NCBI GenBank assembly: GCA_040773965.1
Contig: JAXGVG010000047.1
Coordinates: forward strand, 1 to 11,856
Origin: JAXGVG01 sp040773965
GTDB taxonomy: Bacteria; Pseudomonadota; Alphaproteobacteria; UBA9219
Direction of reading: 5' to 3'
Length of the DNA stretch: 11,856 nt
Shown: positions 7,318-11,856 of the stretch, one piece after another
Position numbering within the stretch: position 1 is the stretch's first letter
Layout of the letters: each line of letters starts with the position of its first letter
The notes under the pieces: generated by a model
What the model was told of the DNA's origin: nothing
The model's database searches: none
Seen by the model: only the letters and a program-made list of their open reading frames with translations
Translations under genes and position numbers: made by a program

Positions 7318-8001
7318 ATGGGGCAGAAAAGCAATCCGATAGGCATGCGTCTTGGCGTCAACCGGACGTGGGACAGCCGCTGGTACGCCGCAAAGGGCTA
7401 TGGCGACCTTTTGCACGAGGACATGAAGATCCGCCAATATCTGTCCAAAAAGCTGGGCCAGCAGGCGGGCGTGGCCAAAATCATCGTCGAACGCCCGACG
7501 GGCAAGGCGCGCGTCACCATTCACTCGGCGCGTCCGGGCGTCGTGATCGGCAAGAAAGGCGCCGATATCGAAAAGCTCCGCGCCGATCTGACGAAGATGA
7601 CCAGCTCGGAAGTGAGCCTGAACATCGTCGAAATCCGCAAGCCGGAAATCGACGCGAAACTGGTGGCCGAAAACATCGCCAACCAGCTGGAACGCCGGGT
7701 GGCGTTCCGCCGCGCCATGAAGCGCGCGGTGCAATCGGCCATGCGCCTCGGGGCTCTGGGCATTCGCATCAATTGCAGCGGCCGTCTGGGCGGCGCGGAA
7801 ATCGCGCGCATGGAATGGTACCGCGAAGGCCGCGTGCCGTTGCACACGTTGCGCGCCGACGTCGATTACGGCGTGGCGACGGCGTTTACCACGATGGGAA
7901 CCTGCGGCGTCAAGGTCTGGATCTTCAAGGGCGAAATCCTCGATCACGATCCGATGGCCCAGGAAAAGAAGGCGCTTGAAGGCGCGCCGGTCAGAAGCTA
8001 G
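7318..8001 (+). CDS. rpsC: 30S ribosomal protein S3
   Basis: S3 lies at the mRNA entry tunnel on the 30S head and contributes, with S4 and S5, to mRNA unwinding. It has 227 residues. The start MGQKSNPIGMRLGVNRTWDS is canonical. A KH domain with the GxxG loop G78-K-K-G81 (VVIGKKGADIEKL) follows. The C-terminal domain shows GRLGGAEIARMEWYREGRVP and the DVDYGVATAFTTMGTCGVKVWIF segment. GGAGG at 7305-7309 sits within the end of rplV, 8 bases before the ATG, and only 3 bp separate the rplV stop from the start, so the two are very probably translationally coupled. Confidence 0.99.
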   Translation: MGQKSNPIGMRLGVNRTWDSRWYAAKGYGDLLHEDMKIRQYLSKKLGQQAGVAKIIVERPTGKARVTIHSARPGVVIGKKGADIEKLRADLTKMTSSEVSLNIVEIRKPEIDAKLVAENIANQLERRVAFRRAMKRAVQSAMRLGALGIRINCSGRLGGAEIARMEWYREGRVPLHTLRADVDYGVATAFTTMGTCGVKVWIFKGEILDHDPMAQEKKALEGAPVRS

Positions 8002-8020
8002 TCATTAGTAGGAAAAGAAG

Positions 8021-8434
8021 ATGTTGCAACCGAAGAGAACGAAATACCGCAAGGCGCACAAAGGCCGCATCCACGGCAAGGCCAAGGGCGGGACGCGTCT
8101 GAGCTACGGCGCTTTTGGCCTGAAAGCGTTGGAGCCCGAGCGCGTCACCGCGCGCCAGATCGAAGCTGCGCGCCGCGCGATCACCCGCGCGATCAAGCGC
8201 CAGGGACGCCTGTGGATACTCGTGTTCCCGGACGTTCCCGTGTCGCGCAAGCCGGCCGAGGTCCGCATGGGCTCGGGCAAAGGCTCGCCGGAGTTCTGGG
8301 CGTGCCGCGTGCATGCGGGTCGCATCATGTTCGAACTGGACGGCGTGCCGCAAGCCGTGGCGAAAGAAGCTTTCGGGCTCGCGGCGGCGAAATTGCCGAT
8401 CAAGACGAAATTTATTCAGCGCAATGCGGCGTAG
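8021..8434 (+). CDS. rplP: 50S ribosomal protein L16
   Basis: L16 binds near the A-site and helps position aminoacyl-tRNA and ribosome recycling factor. It has 137 residues, the standard length. Hallmarks are MLQPKRTKYRKAHKGRI at the start, the MGSGKGSPEFWACRV loop, and AAAKLPIKTKFIQR at the end. The Arg before MGSGKG corresponds to the residue hydroxylated by YcfD in E. coli (family knowledge). AGGAAAAGAAG precedes the ATG. Normally rpmC follows almost immediately. Here 112 bp of repeat-like sequence separates them. Confidence 0.98.
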   Translation: MLQPKRTKYRKAHKGRIHGKAKGGTRLSYGAFGLKALEPERVTARQIEAARRAITRAIKRQGRLWILVFPDVPVSRKPAEVRMGSGKGSPEFWACRVHAGRIMFELDGVPQAVAKEAFGLAAAKLPIKTKFIQRNAA

Positions 8435-8459
8435 CAGAGGACAGAAGGCAGAAGACAGG
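8435..8459 (+). repeat. Degenerate heptamer tandem repeat (CAGARGR)
   Basis: Directly after the rplP stop the sequence reads CAGAGGA, CAGAAGG, CAGAAGA, CAGG: three full 7-bp units and part of a fourth, all purine-rich. It is too short to be certain of biological meaning, but it has the same period and the same position (just after a stop codon, upstream of a palindrome) as the G-rich heptamer array after tuf. No start codon with a plausible reading frame is created. Confidence 0.6.
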
Positions 8460-8480
8460 TATCGGGGATAGGAAAAAATC

Positions 8481-8530
8481 ACCCTCCCCTTGCGGGAGGG
8501 TCGAAAGCGCAACGCGATTTCGGGGAGGGG
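8481..8530. repeat. Compound inverted-repeat element between rplP and rpmC
   Basis: ACCCTCCC (8481-8488) pairs with GGGAGGGT (8494-8501) around CTTGC. Next, CGAAAGCG (8502-8509) pairs with CGC (8513-8515) and TTTCG (8518-8522), with two bulged bases, around CAA. Finally GGGGAGGG (8522-8529) could instead pair with CCCTCCCC (8482-8489), giving an alternative long-range stem. It looks like a dispersed intergenic repeat. On the minus strand the first hairpin is followed by GATTTTTT (8474-8480 reversed), resembling an intrinsic terminator for antisense transcripts. There is no T tract on the + strand. Confidence 0.65.
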
Positions 8531-8546
8531 TTAAAAGGGACGGACA

Positions 8547-8759
8547 ATGGGAAAGAACACGGTTAAGACCGCAGATGTACGAATGAAAACGGACAAGGAG
8601 CTTGAGACGCGCCTGATGGAGCTTCGCAAGGAGCAATTTAACCTGCGCTTTCAGAAAGCGACCGGGCAGCTCGCGAACACTGCGCGGGTGACGGCGGTGC
8701 GCAAGGAAATCGCCAGAATCACGGCGGTGATGGGCGAACGTGAAAGAAAAAAGGCTTAG
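8547..8759 (+). CDS. rpmC: 50S ribosomal protein L29
   Basis: L29 is a small two-helix protein at the tunnel exit beside L23. The frame gives 70 residues. The signature LRKEQFNLRFQKATGQLANT (27-46) and a helical C-terminus ending in VMGERERKKA identify it. The ATG at 8547 has AGGGA (8536-8540) about six bases upstream. A second in-frame ATG at 8583 would give a shorter product beginning MKTDKEL, but it lacks a comparable ribosome binding site and would remove the TADVR residues that align with the usual L29 start. The 112-bp repeat-containing gap before it is unusual in this otherwise compact cluster. Confidence 0.95.
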   Translation: MGKNTVKTADVRMKTDKELETRLMELRKEQFNLRFQKATGQLANTARVTAVRKEIARITAVMGERERKKA

Positions 8760-8777
8760 GAACGAAAGGGAACGAAA

Positions 8778-9032
8778 ATGCCGCGTCGTGTGTTAACGGG
8801 TACGGTGGTGAGCGACAAGGGTGACAAAACGGTCACGGTCCTTGTGGAGCGCCGCGTTATGCACCCTATTTACAAGAAGTACATTCGCCGTTCGAAGAAG
8901 TACGCGGCGCATGACGAGCAGAACCGGCTGAAGACCGGCGACGCCGTCTCGATTATCGAATGCCGTCCCATCAGCAAGCGCAAGCGCTGGATGGTCATGG
9001 AAGATGACAGCCAAGCGAAAAAGGAAGCATAA
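8778..9032 (+). CDS. rpsQ: 30S ribosomal protein S17
   Basis: S17 is a primary 16S rRNA-binding protein of the OB-fold type, important for 30S body assembly. It has 84 residues. Family features are MPRRVLTGTVVSDKGDKTVTV, ERRVMHPIYKKYIRRSKKY and the C-terminal ECRPISKRKRW motif, followed by a short charged tail. AGGGAACG lies upstream of the ATG. In the classical arrangement this is the last gene of the S10 operon. Its TAA is followed by a single AAA codon and then the ATG of the unknown 98-codon frame, in the same reading frame. Confidence 0.98.
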   Translation: MPRRVLTGTVVSDKGDKTVTVLVERRVMHPIYKKYIRRSKKYAAHDEQNRLKTGDAVSIIECRPISKRKRWMVMEDDSQAKKEA

Positions 9033-9035
9033 AAA

Positions 9036-9332
9036 ATGTATAAATTCGCATCCATCGATTTAGTCGACCATCAGCCCGGCCATGCGCCGTGCCTTATGAA
9101 AGCCTTTGAGGAAGCTGGATTGAAAATGGCGACATTTAAAAATTCCTCGTTTGTTTTTTTGCCGCCGGATCCTGAAGGGCTCAACAAAACGCTTCAGGGC
9201 ATCAGGCGTATCATTAAGAAAATCGACGGCGTTACAGCGCGCGTCGGGTTCGAGGGGGTTGAACCTCCCGCCGATCGCGGTCCGATGAACGGCAACGGGT
9301 ACGGCAGACAGGTGAAGCTGGTTAAAGGGTAA
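9036..9332 (+). CDS. Uncharacterised 98-residue protein at the S10/spc junction
   Basis: I do not recognise this family. The frame begins 3 bp after the rpsQ stop, with AAGGAAG about 10 bases upstream of its ATG, and ends 10 bp before rplN, so it is spaced like a true operon member. No rival frame is supported in this 310-bp stretch. The product starts MYKFASIDLVDHQPGHAPCL. A helix-like segment (21-32, MKAFEEAGLKMA) leads to a hydrophobic strand (38-42, SFVFL), a PPDPEG turn, a basic amphipathic segment (49-63, LNKTLQGIRRIIKKI), and a Gly/Pro-rich end (71-90, including GVEPPADRGPMNGNGYG) before RQVKLVKG. Charge is mildly positive (9 Lys, 5 Arg against 10 Asp/Glu). There is no signal peptide, membrane helix or cysteine pair (one Cys, residue 19). 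Hand counting gives about 52% GC, and about 47% over the first 205 bases, against about 62% at the start of rplN. Candidates are a ribosome-associated accessory protein or a horizontally acquired insertion; neither is shown. Confidence 0.8.
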   Translation: MYKFASIDLVDHQPGHAPCLMKAFEEAGLKMATFKNSSFVFLPPDPEGLNKTLQGIRRIIKKIDGVTARVGFEGVEPPADRGPMNGNGYGRQVKLVKG

Positions 9333-9342
9333 GGGTAACGCA

Positions 9343-9711
9343 ATGATCCAAATGCAAACCGTCCTCGATGTGGCGGACAACAGCGGCGCAAAGCAGGTGA
9401 TGTGCGTCAAGGTGCTTGGCGGCTCGAAGCGCAAGACGGCCGGAATCGGCGACATCATCGTCGTGTCTATCCGCGACGCCATTCCGCGCGGCCGCGTGAA
9501 GAAGGGCGACGTGCACAAGGCCGTGATCGTGCGCCAGAAATTCGGGCTCAAGCGCGACGACGGCACCCTGATCCGCTTCGACACGAACGCGGCGGTGCTG
9601 ATCAACAAGGACAAGGAGCCCGTCGGCACCCGCATCTTTGGGCCGGTGACGCGCGAGCTGCGCAATCTCGGCTTCATGAAAATCATCTCTTTGGCGGAAG
9701 AGGTGCTGTGA
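9343..9711 (+). CDS. rplN: 50S ribosomal protein L14
   Basis: L14 binds 23S rRNA at the subunit interface, contributes to bridge B8, and is the docking site for the silencing factor RsfS. It has 122 residues, the exact usual length. Conserved stretches are MIQMQTVLDVADNSGAK, GIGDIIVVSIRDAIPRGRVK, RFDTNAAVLIN and GTRIFGPVTRELR. AAAGGGTAAGGG lies just upstream of the ATG. It is classically the first gene of the spc operon; here the unknown 98-codon frame stands between it and rpsQ. Its TGA shares one base with the rplX start (TGATG), implying coupled translation. Confidence 0.99.
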   Translation: MIQMQTVLDVADNSGAKQVMCVKVLGGSKRKTAGIGDIIVVSIRDAIPRGRVKKGDVHKAVIVRQKFGLKRDDGTLIRFDTNAAVLINKDKEPVGTRIFGPVTRELRNLGFMKIISLAEEVL

Positions 9712-10031
9712 TGGCGGTCAAAATGAAAATCAAAAAGAACGATACCGTGATCGTGATCGCGGGCAAGGACAAGGGCAAAACCGGCATGGTCAGGGCCGTG
9801 TTCCCGAAGGACAACAAGGTGCTTGTGGTCGGCATCAACCGCGTGATGCGGCACATGAAGCCCTCGCAAGCCGATCCGCAGGGCGGCCGCCGGCAGATTG
9901 AGGCGCCGATCCACGCCTCGAACGTCGCGCTGGTCGATCCGAAAGACAACAAGGCGACGCGCATCGGGTTTAAAACGATCAAGGATCGCAAGGTGCGTTT
10001 TGCCAGGCGTTCCGGCGAAGTGATTGAGTAG
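9711..10031 (+). CDS. rplX: 50S ribosomal protein L24
   Basis: L24 is one of the two initiator proteins of 50S assembly and lies near the tunnel exit. The ATG at 9711 overlaps the rplN stop by one base and gives 106 residues. The frame is open upstream only through rplN. The KOW motif is clear at about 13-45 (VIVIAGKDKGKTGMVRAVFP), followed by VGINRVMRHMKPSQADPQGG and the IEAPIHASNVALVDP strand, all typical. The ribosome binding site is GGCGGAAGAGG at the rplN 3' end. rplE starts 14 bp after its stop. Confidence 0.98.
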   Translation: MAVKMKIKKNDTVIVIAGKDKGKTGMVRAVFPKDNKVLVVGINRVMRHMKPSQADPQGGRRQIEAPIHASNVALVDPKDNKATRIGFKTIKDRKVRFARRSGEVIE

Positions 10032-10045
10032 AGGAAGAGAGAGCC

Positions 10046-10612
10046 ATGACGGCCAAAGCGAAAGAGAAATACGTTCCGCGTCTCGAGGTTCAATACCGCG
10101 AGGTTTTGCTGCCCGCGCTGATGAAGAAATTCGGCTACAAGAACCGCCTGCAGGCGCCGAAGCTGGACAAAATCGTCATCAACATGGGCGTCGGCGAAGC
10201 GACGAACGACAGCAAAAAGACGAAAAACGCGGCGGAACAGCTTGCGCTGATCGCCGGGCAAAAACCGGTCATCACCAGGGCCCGCAAGGCCATCGCGACC
10301 TTCAAGCTGCGCGGCGGGCTGGGCATCGGCTGCAAGGTGACGCTGCGCCGCGAGCGTATGTACGAGTTTCTCGACCGCCTGATCAACGTGGCGCTGCCCC
10401 GGGTCCGCGACTTTCGCGGCGTGTCGCCGAAAAGCTTCGACGGACGCGGCAACTATGCGTTCGGCCTTAAGGAACAAATCGTGTTTCCGGAAATCGATTA
10501 CGACAAACTCGACGAGATCCGGGGCATGGACATCATCATTTGCACAACGGCGCGCACCGATAACGAAGCGCGAGAGCTGTTGCGCGGTTTTAACATGCCG
10601 TTTCAGGGCTAG
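10046..10612 (+). CDS. rplE: 50S ribosomal protein L5
   Basis: L5 binds 5S rRNA and contacts P-site tRNA and S13 through bridge B1b. It has 188 residues. Recognisable parts are the N-terminal YVPRLEVQYREVLLPALMKK, KIVINMGVGEA, the GQKPVITRARKAIATFKLR loop, RRERMYEFLDRLINVALPRV and DFRGVSPKSFDGRGNYAFG. The C-terminal TTARTDNEARELLRGFNMPF is conserved. GAGGAAGAGAGAG immediately precedes the ATG. Length, order and spacing are all as expected for the spc cluster. Confidence 0.99.
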   Translation: MTAKAKEKYVPRLEVQYREVLLPALMKKFGYKNRLQAPKLDKIVINMGVGEATNDSKKTKNAAEQLALIAGQKPVITRARKAIATFKLRGGLGIGCKVTLRRERMYEFLDRLINVALPRVRDFRGVSPKSFDGRGNYAFGLKEQIVFPEIDYDKLDEIRGMDIIICTTARTDNEARELLRGFNMPFQG

Positions 10613-10626
10613 GGAGACAAAGACCA

Positions 10627-10932
10627 ATGGCCAAAAAGTCGATGATTGAAAAAAACAACCGCCGCAAGCGCATGGCGAAGCAAAAGGAAGCTTCGCGCAA
10701 AAAGCTGAAGGCGCTCGTCATGAACAAGGAAACGGCGATGGAAGACCGCTTCGCCGCCGTGATGAAGCTGGCCAGGATGCCGCGCAATTCAAGCAAGGTG
10801 CGCATCCGCAACCGCTGCGCGCTGAGCGGGCGGCCGCGCGGTTATTACCGCAAATTCAAACTGTCGCGCATTGCGCTTCGCGAACTGGCCGCGTCGGGCC
10901 AGGTCCCGGGCATCATCAAGTCGAGCTGGTAA
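10627..10932 (+). CDS. rpsN: 30S ribosomal protein S14 (zinc-free type)
   Basis: S14 is a head protein that completes the S3-S10-S14 cluster. At 101 residues it is the long form. The C-terminal core RNRCALSGRPRGYYRKFKLS followed by RIALRELAASGQVPGIIKSSW is diagnostic. The two CxxC pairs of the zinc-binding short form are absent: only one Cys is present. It is therefore the zinc-independent paralogue typical of alpha- and gammaproteobacteria. The N-terminus is highly basic (MAKKSMIEKNNRRKRMAKQK). GGGAGA upstream of the ATG is the ribosome binding site. Confidence 0.99.
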   Translation: MAKKSMIEKNNRRKRMAKQKEASRKKLKALVMNKETAMEDRFAAVMKLARMPRNSSKVRIRNRCALSGRPRGYYRKFKLSRIALRELAASGQVPGIIKSSW

Positions 10933-10946
10933 GGGAGGATTGCCGA

Positions 10947-11345
10947 ATGTCACTCACCGACCCCATTGGCGATATGCTGACACGGATACGCAACGGCCAG
11001 ATGACCAATATGGCCGTTGTCGATTGCCCGTCGTCGGCATTCCGCAAGCGCGTTCTGGACGTCTTGCAGCGGGAAGGCTATATCCGCGGCTTCACGGAAG
11101 TGCAGAAGGGCAACAATCAGCCCGTCCTGCAAATCGAGCTGAAGTATCACGACGGCAGGGGCGTCATACGAAAGATCGACCGCGTGTCGAAGCCGGGGCG
11201 CCGCGTGTACGCGGGCATCAAGGATTTCGGCCGCGTATTCAACGGCCTTGGCATCTCGATATTGTCGACGCCGCGCGGCGTGCTTTCGGACAACGAAGCG
11301 CGCGCGCAAAACGTCGGCGGCGAAGTCTTGTGCCGGGTATTCTGA
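10947..11345 (+). CDS. rpsH: 30S ribosomal protein S8
   Basis: S8 binds the central domain of 16S rRNA and, in E. coli, represses the spc operon by binding its mRNA. It has 132 residues. Hallmarks are MSLTDPIGDMLTRIRNGQ, the middle KIDRVSKPGRRVYAG, and the C-terminal STPRGVLSDNEARAQNVGGE ending in LCRVF. GGGAGGA precedes the ATG. The stop is a tandem in-frame pair, TGA followed directly by TAA. I did not find a clear copy of the E. coli S8-binding operator near rplE, but I could not fold the mRNA. Confidence 0.99.
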   Translation: MSLTDPIGDMLTRIRNGQMTNMAVVDCPSSAFRKRVLDVLQREGYIRGFTEVQKGNNQPVLQIELKYHDGRGVIRKIDRVSKPGRRVYAGIKDFGRVFNGLGISILSTPRGVLSDNEARAQNVGGEVLCRVF

Positions 11346-11366
11346 TAAGTTTTATGAGGAATTGTC

Positions 11367-11856
11367 ATGTCACGCGTAGGTAAACATCCGGTCGCTCTTC
11401 CCCAGGGCGTTAACGCCGAGGTCAAGGGCCAGACCGTGTCCGTAAAGGGCAGGCTGGGCACGCTCAGCCTGACGCTTCCGCCTGAGGTCGAGGTCAAGGT
11501 CGATGGCGGCAAGGTCGCCGTCGCGCCGCGCGAAAAGACCCAGCGCGCCCGCATGATGTGGGGCACGGCCCGGAACAATATTAACAATATGGTCAAAGGG
11601 GTAGCTGAAGGTTTTAAGCAAACGCTTGAGATCGAAGGCGTCGGTTTCCGCGCCGCCGTTCAGGGCAAGGACCTACTGCTTCAGCTCGGCTTCAGCCATG
11701 AAGTCAAGTACCACATTCCCGAGGGGATCGCGATCAAGGCCGAAAAACCGACCTTGATTTCCATCGCCGGTCATGACCGGCAGCCCGGCCCAGCCCTCCC
11801 CGGTCGCGATGCCCGTCGTCGCGACGGCGATCCAGCTTGCCAACGCGCAGTCCAAC
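11367..11856 (+). CDS. rplF: 50S ribosomal protein L6, 3' partial, foreign sequence at the end
   Basis: L6 lies near the sarcin-ricin loop at the factor-binding site. The ATG at 11367 has GAGGA (11356-11360) 6 bases upstream. Residues 1-139 fit the family: MSRVGKHPV at the start, VKGQTVSVKGRLGTLSL, ARMMWGTARNNINNMVKGV, the LEIEGVGFRA strand, and SIAGHDRQ at 132-139. After DRQ the family continues with (K)VGQVAAEIR and later PPEPYKGKG. Instead this window reads PGPALPGRDARRRDGDPACQ, which is unrelated. No stop appears before the window ends. The break at about 11784 coincides with a perfect palindrome and a rise in GC. A full L6 would be about 177 residues. I trust the gene call up to about 11783 and not beyond. 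Confidence 0.92.
   Translation, partial: MSRVGKHPVALPQGVNAEVKGQTVSVKGRLGTLSLTLPPEVEVKVDGGKVAVAPREKTQRARMMWGTARNNINNMVKGVAEGFKQTLEIEGVGFRAAVQGKDLLLQLGFSHEVKYHIPEGIAIKAEKPTLISIAGHDRQPGPALPGRDARRRDGDPACQRAVQ
11766..11781. repeat. Perfect 16-bp palindrome at the rplF break
   Basis: GCCGGTCATGACCGGC reads the same on both strands without a loop. It covers the rplF codons for AGHDR and ends two bases before L6 homology is lost. A perfect palindrome at a point where the sequence changes identity is the kind of short shared word that can join unrelated fragments in an assembly, although it could also be chance. Confidence 0.8.
11784..11856. other. Non-rplF tail, probable chimeric junction
   Basis: These 73 bases do not encode the rest of L6 in any frame I can read. 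Hand counting gives about 74% GC over 11781-11856. Two other frames have almost only G or C in third positions and could be coding: + strand VMTGSPAQPSPVAMPVVATA and onward, and minus strand ALASWIAVATTGIATGEGWA followed by GLPVMTG. I recognise neither. The most economical reading is that the contig end was joined to DNA from elsewhere. Confidence 0.6.

Noticed and set aside
8583..8759. Alternative rpmC start at the second in-frame ATG
   Set aside because: It lacks a good ribosome binding site and would remove residues that align with the normal L29 N-terminus.
9036..9048. Possible spc promoter: TATAAAT just inside the unknown gene
   Set aside because: The −10-like word overlaps the second and third codons, but no −35-like sequence stands 16-18 bases upstream (the region reads GCGAAAA), so I cannot support a promoter.
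11673..11855. A minus-strand frame covering the end of rplF
   Set aside because: Its 3' half is antisense to trustworthy rplF sequence. Only the part beyond the junction could be genuine, and that is too short to assign.

Overview
This window is a run of translation genes in the conserved bacterial str–S10–spc order, all on the + strand. Protein sequences look alphaproteobacterial: the EF-Tu and EF-G switch regions, the S7 C-terminus ending in HYRW, the L22 hairpin MKRFHARGRGKSS, and the zinc-free S14. By eye the DNA is roughly 60% GC with GC-rich third positions. I cannot place it below class with confidence. The window probably comes from a draft or metagenome contig, because its last ~75 bases do not continue the gene they sit in.

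Layout. Positions 1-80 are the 3' end of rpsG (S7). The str operon continues with fusA (EF-G) and tuf (EF-Tu). The S10 cluster follows: rpsJ, rplC, rplD, rplW, rplB, rpsS, rplV, rpsC, rplP, rpmC, rpsQ. The spc cluster then starts: rplN, rplX, rplE, rpsN, rpsH and a 3'-partial rplF. Most genes are 4-20 bp apart or overlap (rplD/rplW by 4 bp, rplN/rplX by 1 bp), and nearly all have a clear AGGA/GGAG-type ribosome binding site, so co-transcription and translational coupling are likely.

Only three gaps exceed 90 bp, and all contain repeat-like structure. The fusA-tuf gap (2185-2320) has two perfect hairpins. The tuf-rpsJ gap (3509-3608) has a heptamer array of four GGGG runs (a G-quadruplex-type motif) followed by a palindrome with a GAAA loop. 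The rplP-rpmC gap (8435-8546) has a second, different heptamer array followed by a larger inverted-repeat element. No gap reaches 300 bp.

The one gene that does not belong to the standard set is a 98-codon reading frame at 9036-9332, exactly at the S10/spc junction between rpsQ and rplN. It has a good ribosome binding site, tight operon spacing and lower GC than its neighbours. I do not recognise its family. It is the best candidate for something undescribed here.

The encoded proteins act together in translation. EF-Tu delivers aminoacyl-tRNA and EF-G drives translocation. The ribosomal proteins build both subunits, including the peptidyl-transferase surroundings (L2, L3, L4, L16), the exit tunnel and its rim (L4, L22, L23, L24, L29), and the small-subunit head (S3, S7, S10, S14, S19).
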